Assembly: GCF_026914185.1 (NCBI RefSeq)
Contig: NC_070569.1
Span: forward strand, 4,526,001 to 4,590,000
DNA from: Puccinia triticina
Lineage: Eukaryota > Basidiomycota > Pucciniomycetes > Pucciniales > Pucciniaceae
Reading direction: 5' to 3'
Length of the DNA: 64,000 nt
Part shown: positions 21,637-31,376 of the stretch, in pieces
How positions within the stretch are numbered: the first letter of the stretch is position 1
How the letters are laid out: the number at the start of each line of letters is the position of its first letter
The notes under the pieces: model-generated
Told to the model about the DNA's origin: nothing
Databases searched by the model: none
The model's input: only the letters and a program-made list of their open reading frames with translations
Program-made: the position numbers and the translations under genes

Positions 21637-23742
21637 ATGGTCAAGATCAAGTCGGCCAACAAACGGCTTTGCTTCGATGGAACCAAGGTTGAGAGGTTCA
21701 TTGAAACTTACGAGATGGTCGCGGGTCTCGACGAGGCCACGGAGCTGGACATGGCCAAGCAGAGCAGGCTTTTTGTCGCCAACGATGAGCTGCTGGACGT
21801 CCTCGAGACTTTGGACGGATTCAGTCCCCCCGACTGGCCTAAGTTGAAGGCGGCCATGGTAGCTTACTGGGGCCAGGTGGATACTGCTCGGTTCACGACG
21901 CGCGATCTTAGCTCGCTGGTGCAGAATTGGTCGGCTAAAGGCGGCGTGGCCTCGGCAGCGGACTATCAGGTGTTCCGGCAATCCTGGGAACCCATTCAGT
22001 CGTATCTTTTGTCTAAGGCTCATATCGATTCGGTCGAGGAGATCCGAAACTCCTATTACCAGTCCTTTTCGTCGACGGTCCAGGACGAAATTCGTAAAAA
22101 GCTGATTAGGGAGAAGACCATGGTTACCACGCTGGATAATCGATTCAAACTTCCTGCCTTCAAAGTGCTTAAAGACGCCGCGGACGAGGTTATGAAAGAG
22201 CAAACTGCGCTCACGTTTGAAGAATCCAGGTCCGCGAATCCGGTGCCGGCTTCCCCTTTCCAAGACGGTAACGCGGTGATGCAGAAGATGGGCGTTGATC
22301 GTCGCCCCAAAGACACAGTCCCTTCGTCGGCGCCTGCCCCTAGCATGGACGAGCTGTCCAAGTTATTCGAGGCCTTTGAGCAGCGGATCGATCAGAAAAT
22401 AGCGGCTATACCTGCTAAGCCGTCGCAGTCGTCGGGCACGAGACCGCCCATGGTGTGCTTCTATTGCCATCGTGAGGGGCACGGGATCAAGAGCTGTTTT
22501 GAGCTCCAGAAGGACAAGGAGGAGAAGCTCGTCGAACAGAAAGGCACGAACTTTTTCTTGCCGAATGGCGCGCTTATTCCTTGGGATTCTAGCCGACCGA
22601 TTCGACACGTCGTGGCTTCCTATCCTTCGCCGCGCGTGAATCAGGCGACCTCGGAACCAGCGGTAGAATATAAGGCGGGGTGCGGCTCCCTTCAACAGTG
22701 GTACCCGCCCGCAATCTCTTCTCAGTCATTCTCAAGCGTGTATGAGGCGGATCCGGCCGGCAGGAAACGGCACGAAGACCCCAAGCTTTATAAGGCTCCT
22801 TCTGTTCCTGGAAGTGCAGCGAAGCGACCCATCAGACGCGCCCCAGTCCCAAAGGAATCGCAAGAAACGCAGGCGATGGAGGAAGAACCGGAGCTGTTCG
22901 AGCGTGGTTCTGGTGAAGTACAGAAGGAAGCAGATTCACGTCCGGATACTCCGTCGCAGGCATCGAAGCCTGTCGGCCCAAAAGTTCGTTTCGAGCGGGA
23001 CGTTGCTCGTGATCATCCAAATGCTGTCGACGGTGCGCTGAAGAAGATATTCGACCTGCCTGTGCCCCACATGACTGTGGCGGAGCTGCTCGCCCTTGCG
23101 CCTACTGTCGCAGAGGGTGTAAAAAAGTGGGTGTCACGAAGGCGCGTGGAAGTTGGCGCGGAAGAGCTCAAGGTTCATTCTGGCACGCTCGCGGAGGGAG
23201 ACGAAGTAAGGGACTTGGGGGCAGATTTAAATCTTTATTCCTGCCCATTAGGTTACCTGTCGTGTCTCATAGGCGAGGGCGAAACCCCAGCGAAGCCCCT
23301 TATCGATTCTGGGTCGCAGCTTAACCTAATTTCGGACACAATGGCGAATCAATTCAACCTTAGTCCCCGAGTCAATTTCCTATCGGCGGTGTACGGCATC
23401 AACAACCAGGCTTGCGAATTGATAGGCGTGGCTGAGGACGTTCCGATTCGGGTGGGGAAGACGATTGACAGGACCTGCCATTTCTGGATTACTCGCAACG
23501 AAGGCCCTTTGATCTTGGGACGACCCTTTTTGATGGACGTGGCGGCTACGCTTTCTTTCAACCCACAATCCGGCGAGAAGATCATCATTCCCGACGCAAA
23601 TGGTCGGGACATCGAGTTGTCACTATGCTCTACTGGATCCGGGCGGTGGGAACGCGAATTCCCAGGTCAAGGGCGCAAGGCCGTGCTGACTCACGCGGCG
23701 CGGCTCCCTGACGAGTCTGAGGATGATCGTCCTTTTTTATGA
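21637..23742 (+). CDS. LTR element 2 gag-protease polyprotein
   Basis: 701 residues. The N-terminal half is helical capsid-like sequence (VERFIETYEMVAGLD, DELLDVLETLDGF, KPKAAM-type helices). A CCHC zinc knuckle C-FY-C-HREG-H-GIKS-C starts at about residue 274, for RNA binding. A Pro-rich linker follows, then RFERDVARDHPNAVDG and an aspartic protease with LIDSGSQLNLIS (Asp about 557) and a flap-like GINNQACELIGVA, ending ILGRPFLMDVAATLSF. The protease is thus encoded with gag, not with pol. Start is the first ATG after cassette A; element 1 has 12 more N-terminal codons. The stop codon TGA overlaps the ATG of pol. Confidence 0.92.
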   Translation: MVKIKSANKRLCFDGTKVERFIETYEMVAGLDEATELDMAKQSRLFVANDELLDVLETLDGFSPPDWPKLKAAMVAYWGQVDTARFTTRDLSSLVQNWSAKGGVASAADYQVFRQSWEPIQSYLLSKAHIDSVEEIRNSYYQSFSSTVQDEIRKKLIREKTMVTTLDNRFKLPAFKVLKDAADEVMKEQTALTFEESRSANPVPASPFQDGNAVMQKMGVDRRPKDTVPSSAPAPSMDELSKLFEAFEQRIDQKIAAIPAKPSQSSGTRPPMVCFYCHREGHGIKSCFELQKDKEEKLVEQKGTNFFLPNGALIPWDSSRPIRHVVASYPSPRVNQATSEPAVEYKAGCGSLQQWYPPAISSQSFSSVYEADPAGRKRHEDPKLYKAPSVPGSAAKRPIRRAPVPKESQETQAMEEEPELFERGSGEVQKEADSRPDTPSQASKPVGPKVRFERDVARDHPNAVDGALKKIFDLPVPHMTVAELLALAPTVAEGVKKWVSRRRVEVGAEELKVHSGTLAEGDEVRDLGADLNLYSCPLGYLSCLIGEGETPAKPLIDSGSQLNLISDTMANQFNLSPRVNFLSAVYGINNQACELIGVAEDVPIRVGKTIDRTCHFWITRNEGPLILGRPFLMDVAATLSFNPQSGEKIIIPDANGRDIELSLCSTGSGRWEREFPGQGRKAVLTHAARLPDESEDDRPFL

Positions 23743-26700
23743 CTTTAGTTGATTCGGTGCACGGCGGTTTTAATCTAGATCCTCGCACTCTCGCCGTCGA
23801 ATCAACTCAAAACCCAGAGGATCAACGGCCCGTTTTCCCGAGTTCTTTTCTTTTTTCCAATCAGCAAAACATTAAATCCAAAAAACATCTCAAGATAATC
23901 AAAACCGTCAAAAAGAATATTTCCGCTCAATTTCAACTCAGTTTTCAACCCAACATGTACATCAGAAGAGGCCCGAGTGAGGAGGAAGCTGGAACCCAGC
24001 GGAGGCAGACAGAACTAGAAGTAAGTCCTCCCAGTTTATGCACCTCCAGGGTATCTACTACCTTTGTCGAAACCCTGCCTCGTGCCACTCTTGTGAGCCG
24101 TCCCTATTCGTCCGCCTCTGTTTTCAGATCTCAGAAACCGCTGTCGACGGATTTAACTCGACCTGAAGAGAAGAAAGTATCCTCGCGTCACTTCAAAGAG
24201 GACTCAGCCAATTTGCAAGAACCCTTCGCGATCTCCCAGGTCTCGTTTCAGGAAGCTTTACAAGACCGTCTCCGTAATGAGAATAAACTTCATAAGCTCC
24301 ACGATGAGTCTCAAATCGTGCTACTCCGCAACGAGCCTAAACTAGTACCGCTCCGCAATGAGCATAAACTTCTTTCACCCTGTAGGGAGTATGGTGCGGT
24401 GCTCCGCAACGAGCTTAAACTATGTTCACATCAAGTAAGCGGCAAAGGAGGAACGGTATTTTTTGGGCCATCGTGGAGGGCATTTGGGGTAAAAGTAAGT
24501 TCCCACCAATATGCACCTCCGAGGCGTGATGCTCCGTTGTTTTCAAAAACCCTGCCCTGTGCCACATACGTGAGCGAAGAACAACCCGCTGTTGGATTGT
24601 CTTTCTCAGATAAGGCGGCGTTCGAAGACCTGTCGGAGCATCGGACCTCTCTCCTTGTGGAAGCTGGACTCGGGCATAAGGCGCAGGTGGCTTTGGTGGA
24701 ATCGTGGCGCAGCGGTGAATATCTGATGTTTGCGGCAAAATACAAGCCGGTATCGAAGAAGATCAAACCGGTTAACAAGCCTATGCCTCAAGAATTGAAT
24801 CCCCCTCTCCGTTGGCCTCCGCTTTCGCGGGACCCCTACTGCGGTTTGCCTCGATCTCTAGCGGGACCATTCGTGCCAAAGGGAAGGGTTACAGAGGAAC
24901 GGCTAGGCGTAGTCAATTTTGGACCACCAGGTTGGCTTTATCCGGCGGAATTAGCCCTGATCAAGAATGTGCTAGCCGAACGGAATCTGGCGATAGCTTT
25001 CACCGAAGATGAGCGAGGACTACTGAAGGAATCTTACGGAATGCCGTATATAATCCCTGTCGTGGAACACGAACCGTGGCAGAAGCGGAAAATTCCTATC
25101 CCCGCTGCCAAGATGGATGAATACTCAAGACTGATCCGGGAGCGGGTTCGTAATGGATTGTACGAGCAGTCTACGTCAAGTTACTCAAGCCCCGTGTTCT
25201 GTGTACTTAAGGGAAACGGCAAGTTGCACATTGTTCACGACCTTCAGCCGCTCAATAAAGTGACCATTTGGGACGCAGGAGTTCCGCCAGCTACCAAGGA
25301 GTTCGTGGAGTCATTCTCAGGGCGGGCTTGTTACGGTTTGGGAGATATCATGGGCGGCTACAATGAGCGCGCTCTTCACCTGATTTCTCGGCCGCTTACC
25401 ACCTTTGACACGCCTTTGGGACGGTTCCAGCTTACGCGATTGCCTCAAGGGGCTACCAATTCGGTAGCCGTGTATCAAGCTCAAATGGTCTGGATACTCC
25501 AGGATGAAATACCGGATCACGCCGGCATCTTTATCGACGACGGCGGCATCAAGGGCCCTAAGTCTGATTACAACAACGAGCTGCTGCCCTGGCATTCCGA
25601 GATCCGTAGGTTCATCTGGGAGTATGCGGAGACCTTAGAGCGCATACTCTTTAGGATAGAGGAGTCAGGATTAACGGTTTCCGCTTCCAAACTCGCGGCT
25701 TGCGTGCCGGCTCTCGAGATTGTTGGACACGTAGTGTGTAAGGAAGGCCGGAGGATGGCACCCGCCAAGGTCAACAAGATCATCTCGTGGCCGACTCCAA
25801 CTAGCGCAACGGAAGTACGCGGCTTCTTGGGCGTCGTGGTATATGTCCGGATTTTTATCCCAGCGCTGTCTCAGATCTGCTTGCCCCTTCGTCGACTGAC
25901 CCGCAAGGATTCTGACTGGGAATGGACTGACAAGTGTGAGAAGGCGTTTCAGGAGCTCAAGCGGGTCGTGGGTGAAGATATCGTGCTGGTCAAGATTGAT
26001 TACAGTCCGGATGCGGGAAAAATCAAGCTTGCGGTGGACTCGAGTTTCCACGCGGCAGGGGCTGTTCTTACTCAGGCGGACGTTAATGGATTCGACCGCC
26101 CCGCGCTTTACGAATCTCTTTTGTTCTCAGACGTCGAATCTCGGTACTCACAATCGAAGCTGGAGTTGTGTGGCGTGGCGCGAGTCTTGAAGAAGCTTCA
26201 GATGGTCCTGTGGGGACAGCACTTCGAGTTGCAGGTCGACGCGCAGTCGCTGATACAGATGATTAATGCCCCGAGTTTACCGAATGCACCCATGACACGT
26301 TGGGTCTCATTTATTCATTTATTCTCTTTTGACATTGTACATCGCCCCGGCAAATCTTTCACTATGCCGGATGGCCTGTCTCGAAGGCCCCAAGGCGACG
26401 ATGAATCCGATCCTCCTTCTGATTTCGATGAAGAAGCCCCTCATATCCGACCAGTCCATATTTTCTCAGCGCAGCAAAACGAATATTCAGGCTACCAGGA
26501 AGGTTATTGGCGCGCAATGGAAAGGTTCCTGGAGACATTGGAGAGGCCGGAAGACATGGATTCGAAGGATTTTTGGGCACTGAAGCGTAGATCCTCCAAT
26601 TTCTTTTTGCAGGCGGGGAGACTCATGAAGCGCGGAACCCCTCTACCGCGCGTCGTTGTCACCATTCCTGCCAAGCAGGACTCGATTCTTCAACAGCTGC

Positions 26701-27755
26701 ATGAGGACTTGGGTCACCGAGGCGTGGCCGAGACTTACCGTCGCGCCTCTGAGCGATTTTGGTGGCCCTCGCTGAAACAGGCCGTCACTCGATGGTGTCA
26801 AAGCTGCGATGCTTGTCAAAGATGCGACCTCCGCCGGCCTCAAGAGTTGCGGTATCCTACCGGAGAGGCCACTGTTTTTGGGCGAGTCGCGATGGACGCG
26901 GTTCACCTCAAAGCCAGCGGAGCTAAGTACCTCATCGTAGCTAGAGATGATTTCTCTGGTTGGGTAGAAGCAAAGATCCTCAACAACCTGACATCTGAAG
27001 CGGTAGCTGCGTTCTTGCAGGAGAATTGGACAATGCGGTACGGCCTCGCTCAATCTTATTCCACCGATGGAGGTTCCGAGTTTGGCGGCGCTCTCGCGGA
27101 AATGTTGAAAGGACTTCCGGGACAGCATCGAGTGTCCACCCCATACTACCCCGAGGGGCAGGGTATGGTCGAAAGGGGACACGGGCCTTTGAAAGCGGCT
27201 TTGGTTAAGCTGGCCGGCGAAAGCGGCAAGAATTGCCGTAAATTCCTCCCTCTGGTGCTGTTCGCGGACCAAATCTCAACTAAGCGAACTACAGGCTACT
27301 CCCCCTACGAGCTGGTGTTCGGTCAGCGCGCGGCCCTGCCCCTGGACCTAGAGATAGAATCGTACCTGGGCGTCAATTGGGATTCAGTGCGAACAACGGA
27401 GGATCTGATAGTGGCGCGGTCTAGGCAACTGGAGCGCAGCGAGGAATCTCGCGGGGTTGCGTACAGGAAATTGATGGAGGCCCGCGGCGACGCGGTCCGC
27501 TACTGGGACGAGAAACGCGCCGACCGGATCCGAGAACCGCTGTGTCCTGGCGACATGGTCTTAGCATACAACCGAGCTCTCGAGACCCAGTGGGGTCAAC
27601 TGTTTGCGCACAAATGGAACGGTCCATTCCGCGTCGTCAAGAAAGTGGGAGGCGGGTCTTACGTGTTGTCAGAGCTGGATGGGACGGAACTTAAGAGGCG
27701 CTTTGCTGCTGATCAGGTGAAGAGATATCATTCCCGTGGGGGCACTGGAGAATAG
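23739..27755 (+). CDS. LTR element 2 pol polyprotein: RT, RNase H, integrase
   Basis: 1338 residues from an ATG overlapping the gag stop. Residues 1-330 are low-complexity, with cassettes B and C and LRNE.KL repeats; a second good start (MFAAKYKPVSKK) lies near residue 330, just before the enzyme part. RT: YSSPVFCVLKGNGK, LPQGATNS, catalytic FIDDGG at about 598 (Phe-Ile-Asp-Asp instead of Tyr-x-Asp-Asp). RNase H from about 764 (LAVDSSFHAAGAVL, SQSKLELCGVARVL). Integrase: HHCC finger near 988, core acidic residues Asp1053, Asp1110 (STDGGSEF) and Glu1145 (MVERGHG), D-57-D-35-E positions, and a C-terminal GTELKRRFAADQVKRY. No chromodomain seen. Makes element cDNA and inserts it; expected in cytoplasmic particles then nucleus. 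Confidence 0.93.
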   Translation: MTLVDSVHGGFNLDPRTLAVESTQNPEDQRPVFPSSFLFSNQQNIKSKKHLKIIKTVKKNISAQFQLSFQPNMYIRRGPSEEEAGTQRRQTELEVSPPSLCTSRVSTTFVETLPRATLVSRPYSSASVFRSQKPLSTDLTRPEEKKVSSRHFKEDSANLQEPFAISQVSFQEALQDRLRNENKLHKLHDESQIVLLRNEPKLVPLRNEHKLLSPCREYGAVLRNELKLCSHQVSGKGGTVFFGPSWRAFGVKVSSHQYAPPRRDAPLFSKTLPCATYVSEEQPAVGLSFSDKAAFEDLSEHRTSLLVEAGLGHKAQVALVESWRSGEYLMFAAKYKPVSKKIKPVNKPMPQELNPPLRWPPLSRDPYCGLPRSLAGPFVPKGRVTEERLGVVNFGPPGWLYPAELALIKNVLAERNLAIAFTEDERGLLKESYGMPYIIPVVEHEPWQKRKIPIPAAKMDEYSRLIRERVRNGLYEQSTSSYSSPVFCVLKGNGKLHIVHDLQPLNKVTIWDAGVPPATKEFVESFSGRACYGLGDIMGGYNERALHLISRPLTTFDTPLGRFQLTRLPQGATNSVAVYQAQMVWILQDEIPDHAGIFIDDGGIKGPKSDYNNELLPWHSEIRRFIWEYAETLERILFRIEESGLTVSASKLAACVPALEIVGHVVCKEGRRMAPAKVNKIISWPTPTSATEVRGFLGVVVYVRIFIPALSQICLPLRRLTRKDSDWEWTDKCEKAFQELKRVVGEDIVLVKIDYSPDAGKIKLAVDSSFHAAGAVLTQADVNGFDRPALYESLLFSDVESRYSQSKLELCGVARVLKKLQMVLWGQHFELQVDAQSLIQMINAPSLPNAPMTRWVSFIHLFSFDIVHRPGKSFTMPDGLSRRPQGDDESDPPSDFDEEAPHIRPVHIFSAQQNEYSGYQEGYWRAMERFLETLERPEDMDSKDFWALKRRSSNFFLQAGRLMKRGTPLPRVVVTIPAKQDSILQQLHEDLGHRGVAETYRRASERFWWPSLKQAVTRWCQSCDACQRCDLRRPQELRYPTGEATVFGRVAMDAVHLKASGAKYLIVARDDFSGWVEAKILNNLTSEAVAAFLQENWTMRYGLAQSYSTDGGSEFGGALAEMLKGLPGQHRVSTPYYPEGQGMVERGHGPLKAALVKLAGESGKNCRKFLPLVLFADQISTKRTTGYSPYELVFGQRAALPLDLEIESYLGVNWDSVRTTEDLIVARSRQLERSEESRGVAYRKLMEARGDAVRYWDEKRADRIREPLCPGDMVLAYNRALETQWGQLFAHKWNGPFRVVKKVGGGSYVLSELDGTELKRRFAADQVKRYHSRGGTGE
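24021..24127 (+). other. Intron-like cassette B (in pol)
   Basis: 107 bases, GTAAGTCCTCCC to CTCTGTTTTCAG, with TATGCACCTCCAGGGT and CTTGTGAGCCG inside. No stop in the pol frame. Cassettes B and C together are 222 bases, a multiple of three. Confidence 0.6.
24270..24424 (+). repeat. Coding tandem repeat LRNE.KL in element 2 pol
   Basis: Units built on CTCCGCAACGAGC-TAAACT occur about six times, encoding RNENKL, LRNEPKL, LRNEHKL and LRNELKL. They lie between cassettes B and C as in element 1. Confidence 0.75.
24495..24609 (+). other. Intron-like cassette C (in pol)
   Basis: 115 bases, GTAAGTTCCCACC to GTCTTTCTCAG, with ATGCACCTCCGAGG and ACGTGAGCG inside. Ends about 117 bases before the MFAAKYK start codon at 24726. 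Confidence 0.6.
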
Positions 27756-27757
27756 AA

Positions 27758-27877
27758 GTAAGTCCTCCCATGTGTATGCACCTTAGGGTATTTGCTACCG
27801 TCGTTTCGAAACATTACATTCGCCACACATGTGAGCCGCGCGGGAAATCTTTTTTTTCTTCATCCATTCTCCAACAG
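27758..27877 (+). other. Intron-like cassette D (after pol)
   Basis: 120 bases, GTAAGTCCTCCC to TTCTCCAACAG, directly after the pol stop, with TATGCACCTTAGGGT and TGTGAGCCG inside. Homologous to A, B and C. Confidence 0.6.
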
Positions 27878-27918
27878 GAAGGCGCGACGGGAGGAGCAGA
27901 CTAGGGACAGTCTGCAAA

Positions 27919-27929
27919 TGGTGGGCGGA
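27919..27929 (+). promoter_or_regulatory. Polypurine tract of LTR element 2
   Basis: TGGTGGGCGGA directly abuts the 3' LTR and is matched in element 1. Confidence 0.65.
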
Positions 27930-28730
27930 TGTGGTGATCAAATTGGTGGAGGCACTCATGGGGCTGAATTCAGGACATCAAGCCCTCTCAAGATCTGGAT
28001 CCTCAAGCTTCCGCGTTTCAGGATCAAGGCGGCGGATACCGGTCGTGGTTTCTTTATTTTGTTGGCCTTCTTCATGTTATCTTACTGTTTCCTTTTTCCA
28101 CTTATTTCACCCTTTCTTCTTTTCTGTTTTCTTTTGTCTTATGTTTGTGTGCGCTGTTATCTTGTTTTGTTTCTTTTTTTTTTTTTATTCTTGCGCGCGT
28201 TGGAGGGGAGTGTAGGTGGAGGGTTGGTTTTATCTAGTGCCTGGTTTTGTTGTTTTGTTTTCTTGTTTCCTTCCCTCTCTCATTTTATCATAAGTTGTAT
28301 GCGCGCGGCGGGCACGAGGGCCTGTCGCGCAGCCTGTCGCGGGTCTGGAATCCAAGTTCAGCCAAACTTGGAGGAAGGATCCGCATGGTATTCGGCTCCC
28401 GACGAAAAGGATATCATCACTTCTGAGAGCTTACTGATCCGGATCGTGAAGATCCTTCCCCAGACTTCTGAGTTAATTCATTCCCGAGCCTTTGAACTCG
28501 ACAAAGTACTTCCTGACCTTATTAAGAGAACATTCCCGGAGCTTATCAACCACACTCGCCAAGGGTAATCCAACTCCCTCGTTCCTTCTCACATAAAAAT
28601 CCCCCCCCCATCGCTATCAAGTCTTTATTTCGATTTCTCTGCGCTCATAAGATCCGGACCGCCGCAAGAGGGCAGCTTTAGCAACATCCCCTCAAACCGC
28701 TGTCTACCGCGCACAGGTAGAAGCGCCATA
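27930..28730 (+). repeat. LTR element 2, 3' LTR
   Basis: 801 bp, same length as the 5' LTR; differences seen are in the segments GGTATTTGG/GGTATTCGG, GGATTGTG/GGATCGTG and CCTTCAAA/CCTTTGAA. Confidence 0.92.
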
Positions 28731-28734
28731 CCGC

Positions 28735-30811
28735 TCCCACCGGCCCTTCTCGACGGGACAGAGTGAGAACTCGATGTTCCGTCCTTCAGAGTCGGGGAGG
28801 ATGATCCTCTCTCCCGCCGTGGGGGAAAACAAGAGAGTTGCCTCGAAATCCATCAAGAATGGCCGGCCTAGGATATGAAAGGGCTCTCTTGACGGGTAAT
28901 CCAGAAGTGACAGTAACCCACGATGCTCTTGCCCACTCGAACCGGGACATCCTCAGCAACTCCAATCAACTCGCAGGCCTGGTTGTTGATGCCATAGACC
29001 GCAGAGCTAAAATTGACGCGCGGTGTCAAGTTGAATTGATTCGCCATGCTATCTGATATGATATTCAGCTGCGAGCCCGAGTCGATCAGCGGAGAGGCCG
29101 CGCTCTCCCCTGCTCCGATAAGACAAGTGAGATAGCCCAGCGGGCAGGAGTAGAGACAGGGATTCGCCTCGGATTCTCTGAACTCCCGGCCTTCCGCCAG
29201 AGTGCCCGAGTGCACTTTCAGCTCCTCTGGGCCTACCTCCACGCGGCGCCGTGAGACCCATTTTTTAACACCGTCTGATACTGCCGGAGAAACTGAGCAA
29301 ATCTCAGCAACAGTTGTCGAAACTGGGAGGTCGAAAATCTTCTTGACAAAGCCCTCGACCGCGTCCGGATGGTCCCGTGAGACGTCTCGCTCGAAACGGA
29401 CCTTGGGCTGAGAGCTCGTGGCTTTAGGCGGCGTTGCTGGCCTACCCTGAGTGTCTTTCGGCGTAGAAGGCCGGGGATTGGGATCGTTCATGATCCGATC
29501 GAAAAGCTCCTGCTCTTCCGCTGGTTCTGAATCGATGGGGCCACTAGGAGAATTCGCCGGCTTCCGTAGCGGGCGTTTTGCCTGAGAGGGCGGTGCCAAG
29601 GGAGCCTTATAAAGCCTAGGCTCCTCGTGCCGCTTTTTTCCAGCTGCCTCCGACTCGTAACCGCCCGAGAACGACTGAGATGAAATCGCGGGTGGGTACC
29701 ACTGCTCCAAGGACCCGCAACTGGCCTTGAACTCCGCAGCGATGGGGTGACCCGATGAACGAGGCCCAGGAGACTGAGGTCGAGAACTCGTCGACTGATT
29801 GGGTTGATAAGATGCCACCACGTGGCGGATAGGGCGGCTTCGATCGAACGGGATGATAGCCCCATTGGGCAAGAAGAAATTATTCCCCTTTTGCTCCACG
29901 AGTCCGGCTTCCTTGTCCTTCTGTAGCTCAGTGCAGCGAAGGGTCCCATGGTTCTCCCGGTGACAGTAATAGCAGACCATGGGACCCCTCTCGTTCGACA
30001 GCCCGGCTTTGGTATTGCCTTGCTTGATGAACTGTTCAAAGGCTTTGAACATTCTGGTGAGCTCTTCCATAGACGGTTCCGGCTTCGGGGTTGAATTGGA
30101 GGCTGCTGGACGCTGATCGGACCCCATCTTCTTCATGACCTCATTTGCTTCCCGAAACGGAGCGGATACCGGCGCGGAAGATCGAGTATCTTCAAAAGTC
30201 AGCGAGATCTGACCCTTCATCACCGTATCAACAGCGGCCCGAACGATCTTGAAAGCCGGAAGCCGCGCCCGATTATCAGACGTTACGACCAGAGTGTTCT
30301 CTTTGATGAGCTGGTCCCTAATACGACCCTGAAAACCCTCAGAGAAAGCTTGATAGAAAGGCTTCTTGAGCTCCTCAGCCGACTCGACGTGCCCCTTCGA
30401 GACCAGGTAAGCTTGAATTGGATCCCAAGCCTTACAAAACGAGTGGTAATCGGATACCGAGGAGACTCCACCTTTTTTCGTCCACGTGTCAACGAGACTC
30501 GTGATATCGCGCTCAGTGAATAGCGCTTTATCAACGTCGACCCAATAACTGAGCATCGACGCTTTGAGCTTGGACCATTCTGGTGGCTTGTAACCGTCGA
30601 GAGTCGCCAGAATTGTGCGTGTTTCTCCGGACTCGACGAAAGATCCGATCTGACGAGCCTTGTCGTAGTCGGACGCACCATCCAACTCCGCCGCCAGCTC
30701 GTAGTCATCGAGGAACTGCTCCACATCCGAGCCCGTAAACTTCAACCCTTTATCCTGAGGTTTGATTTTGACCATCCTCCCGGGAGGAGGAACCGCGTCC
30801 ACATCGGCCAT
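28735..30811 (-). pseudogene. LTR element 1 gag-protease, main part
   Basis: Open from ATG 30811 (MADVDAVPPPGRMVKIK) for 647 codons. Capsid-like helices, CCHC knuckle C-YY-C-HREN-H-GTLR-C, and protease LIDSGSQLNIIS, closely parallel to element 2 gag. At about 28868-28880 a one-base frameshift (SPF then LGRPFLMDFEATL in the next frame) ends the ORF early; the shifted frame continues to GRWER, where element 2 is inserted. The tail is at 20385-20481. Confidence 0.9.
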
Positions 30812-30827
30812 GGCGAACTAGATGAGC

Positions 30828-30933
30828 CTGAAAGGAATAAAAGCGGATTTTCGAGGGAGGCTCACGAAGTGGCTAGGTTGCTTTGATGATGACGTAGTGC
30901 TTCGAAGGTGCTACTGAGTTGGAGGGGACTTAC
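30828..30933 (-). other. Intron-like cassette A' (5' leader of element 1)
   Basis: 106 bases, GTAAGTCCCCTCC to ATTCCTTTCAG on the minus strand, ending 16 bases before the gag ATG. Same length and position as cassette A of element 2; preceded in both by CGGGGCACAGGAG. Confidence 0.65.
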
Positions 30934-31084
30934 TTCTGCTACTCCTGTGCCCCGCGACTGAACACCTAAAGAAAAAAAAAAAAAAAGAAATAAATAAAGA
31001 AATGGGAGCCTGAAACGTCTTGATCCTTTAAAACGAGGACTAGAGCGGCTCCTGCGACGAAGTGGGGCGGCGAGGAATGAGAGA

Positions 31085-31224
31085 TGGCTCTGAGGCACTG
31101 TCGGCGCCTCAAAGGAATCCACTCAAAAAAAAAAAAAAAAAAAGGGGGGGAGGCCGATTGGTCGAGATTGTTCGCTGAGGATTGATGGGATGGCTCTGAG
31201 GCACTGTCAGCGCCTCAAAGGAAT
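31085..31224 (-). repeat. Direct repeat in the leader of LTR element 1
   Basis: GATGGCTCTGAGGCACTGTC followed by GCGCCTCAAAGGAAT occurs at about 31085-31120 and again at 31189-31224, about 104 bases apart, with a T/A homopolymer between. Possible packaging or duplication footprint in the untranslated leader. Confidence 0.7.
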
Positions 31225-31376
31225 TCGTGCCTCGTGTCGCGAATCCTCGAGAAGTGATTTGGAAAAGAATCCAAGCTGGTTCAGCTAAGATTCTGTGATT
31301 TGAACGGATGGGAATCAAAAAGGAGAAGGAAAAAAAAAGGAAATTTATAACCGCCAAACGCCTCAAAACCACAGTG

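Larger units (their letters stand above)
20482..28730 (+). mobile_element. LTR element 2: young, apparently intact Ty3/gypsy-type retrotransposon
   Basis: 8249 bp with 801-bp LTRs (20482-21282 and 27930-28730) that differ at only about four positions, and a perfect 4-bp target duplication CCGC (20478-20481 and 28731-28734). It sits inside gag of element 1; the gag reading WER|EFP joins exactly across the insertion. Contents: tRNA-Tyr-type primer site, 5' leader with a 30-base T run, uninterrupted gag-protease and pol ORFs overlapping as ATGA, and a polypurine tract. All catalytic residues looked for are present. The coding sequence is clearly homologous to element 1 although the LTRs are not alike beyond TGTGGTG. 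Confidence 0.95.
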
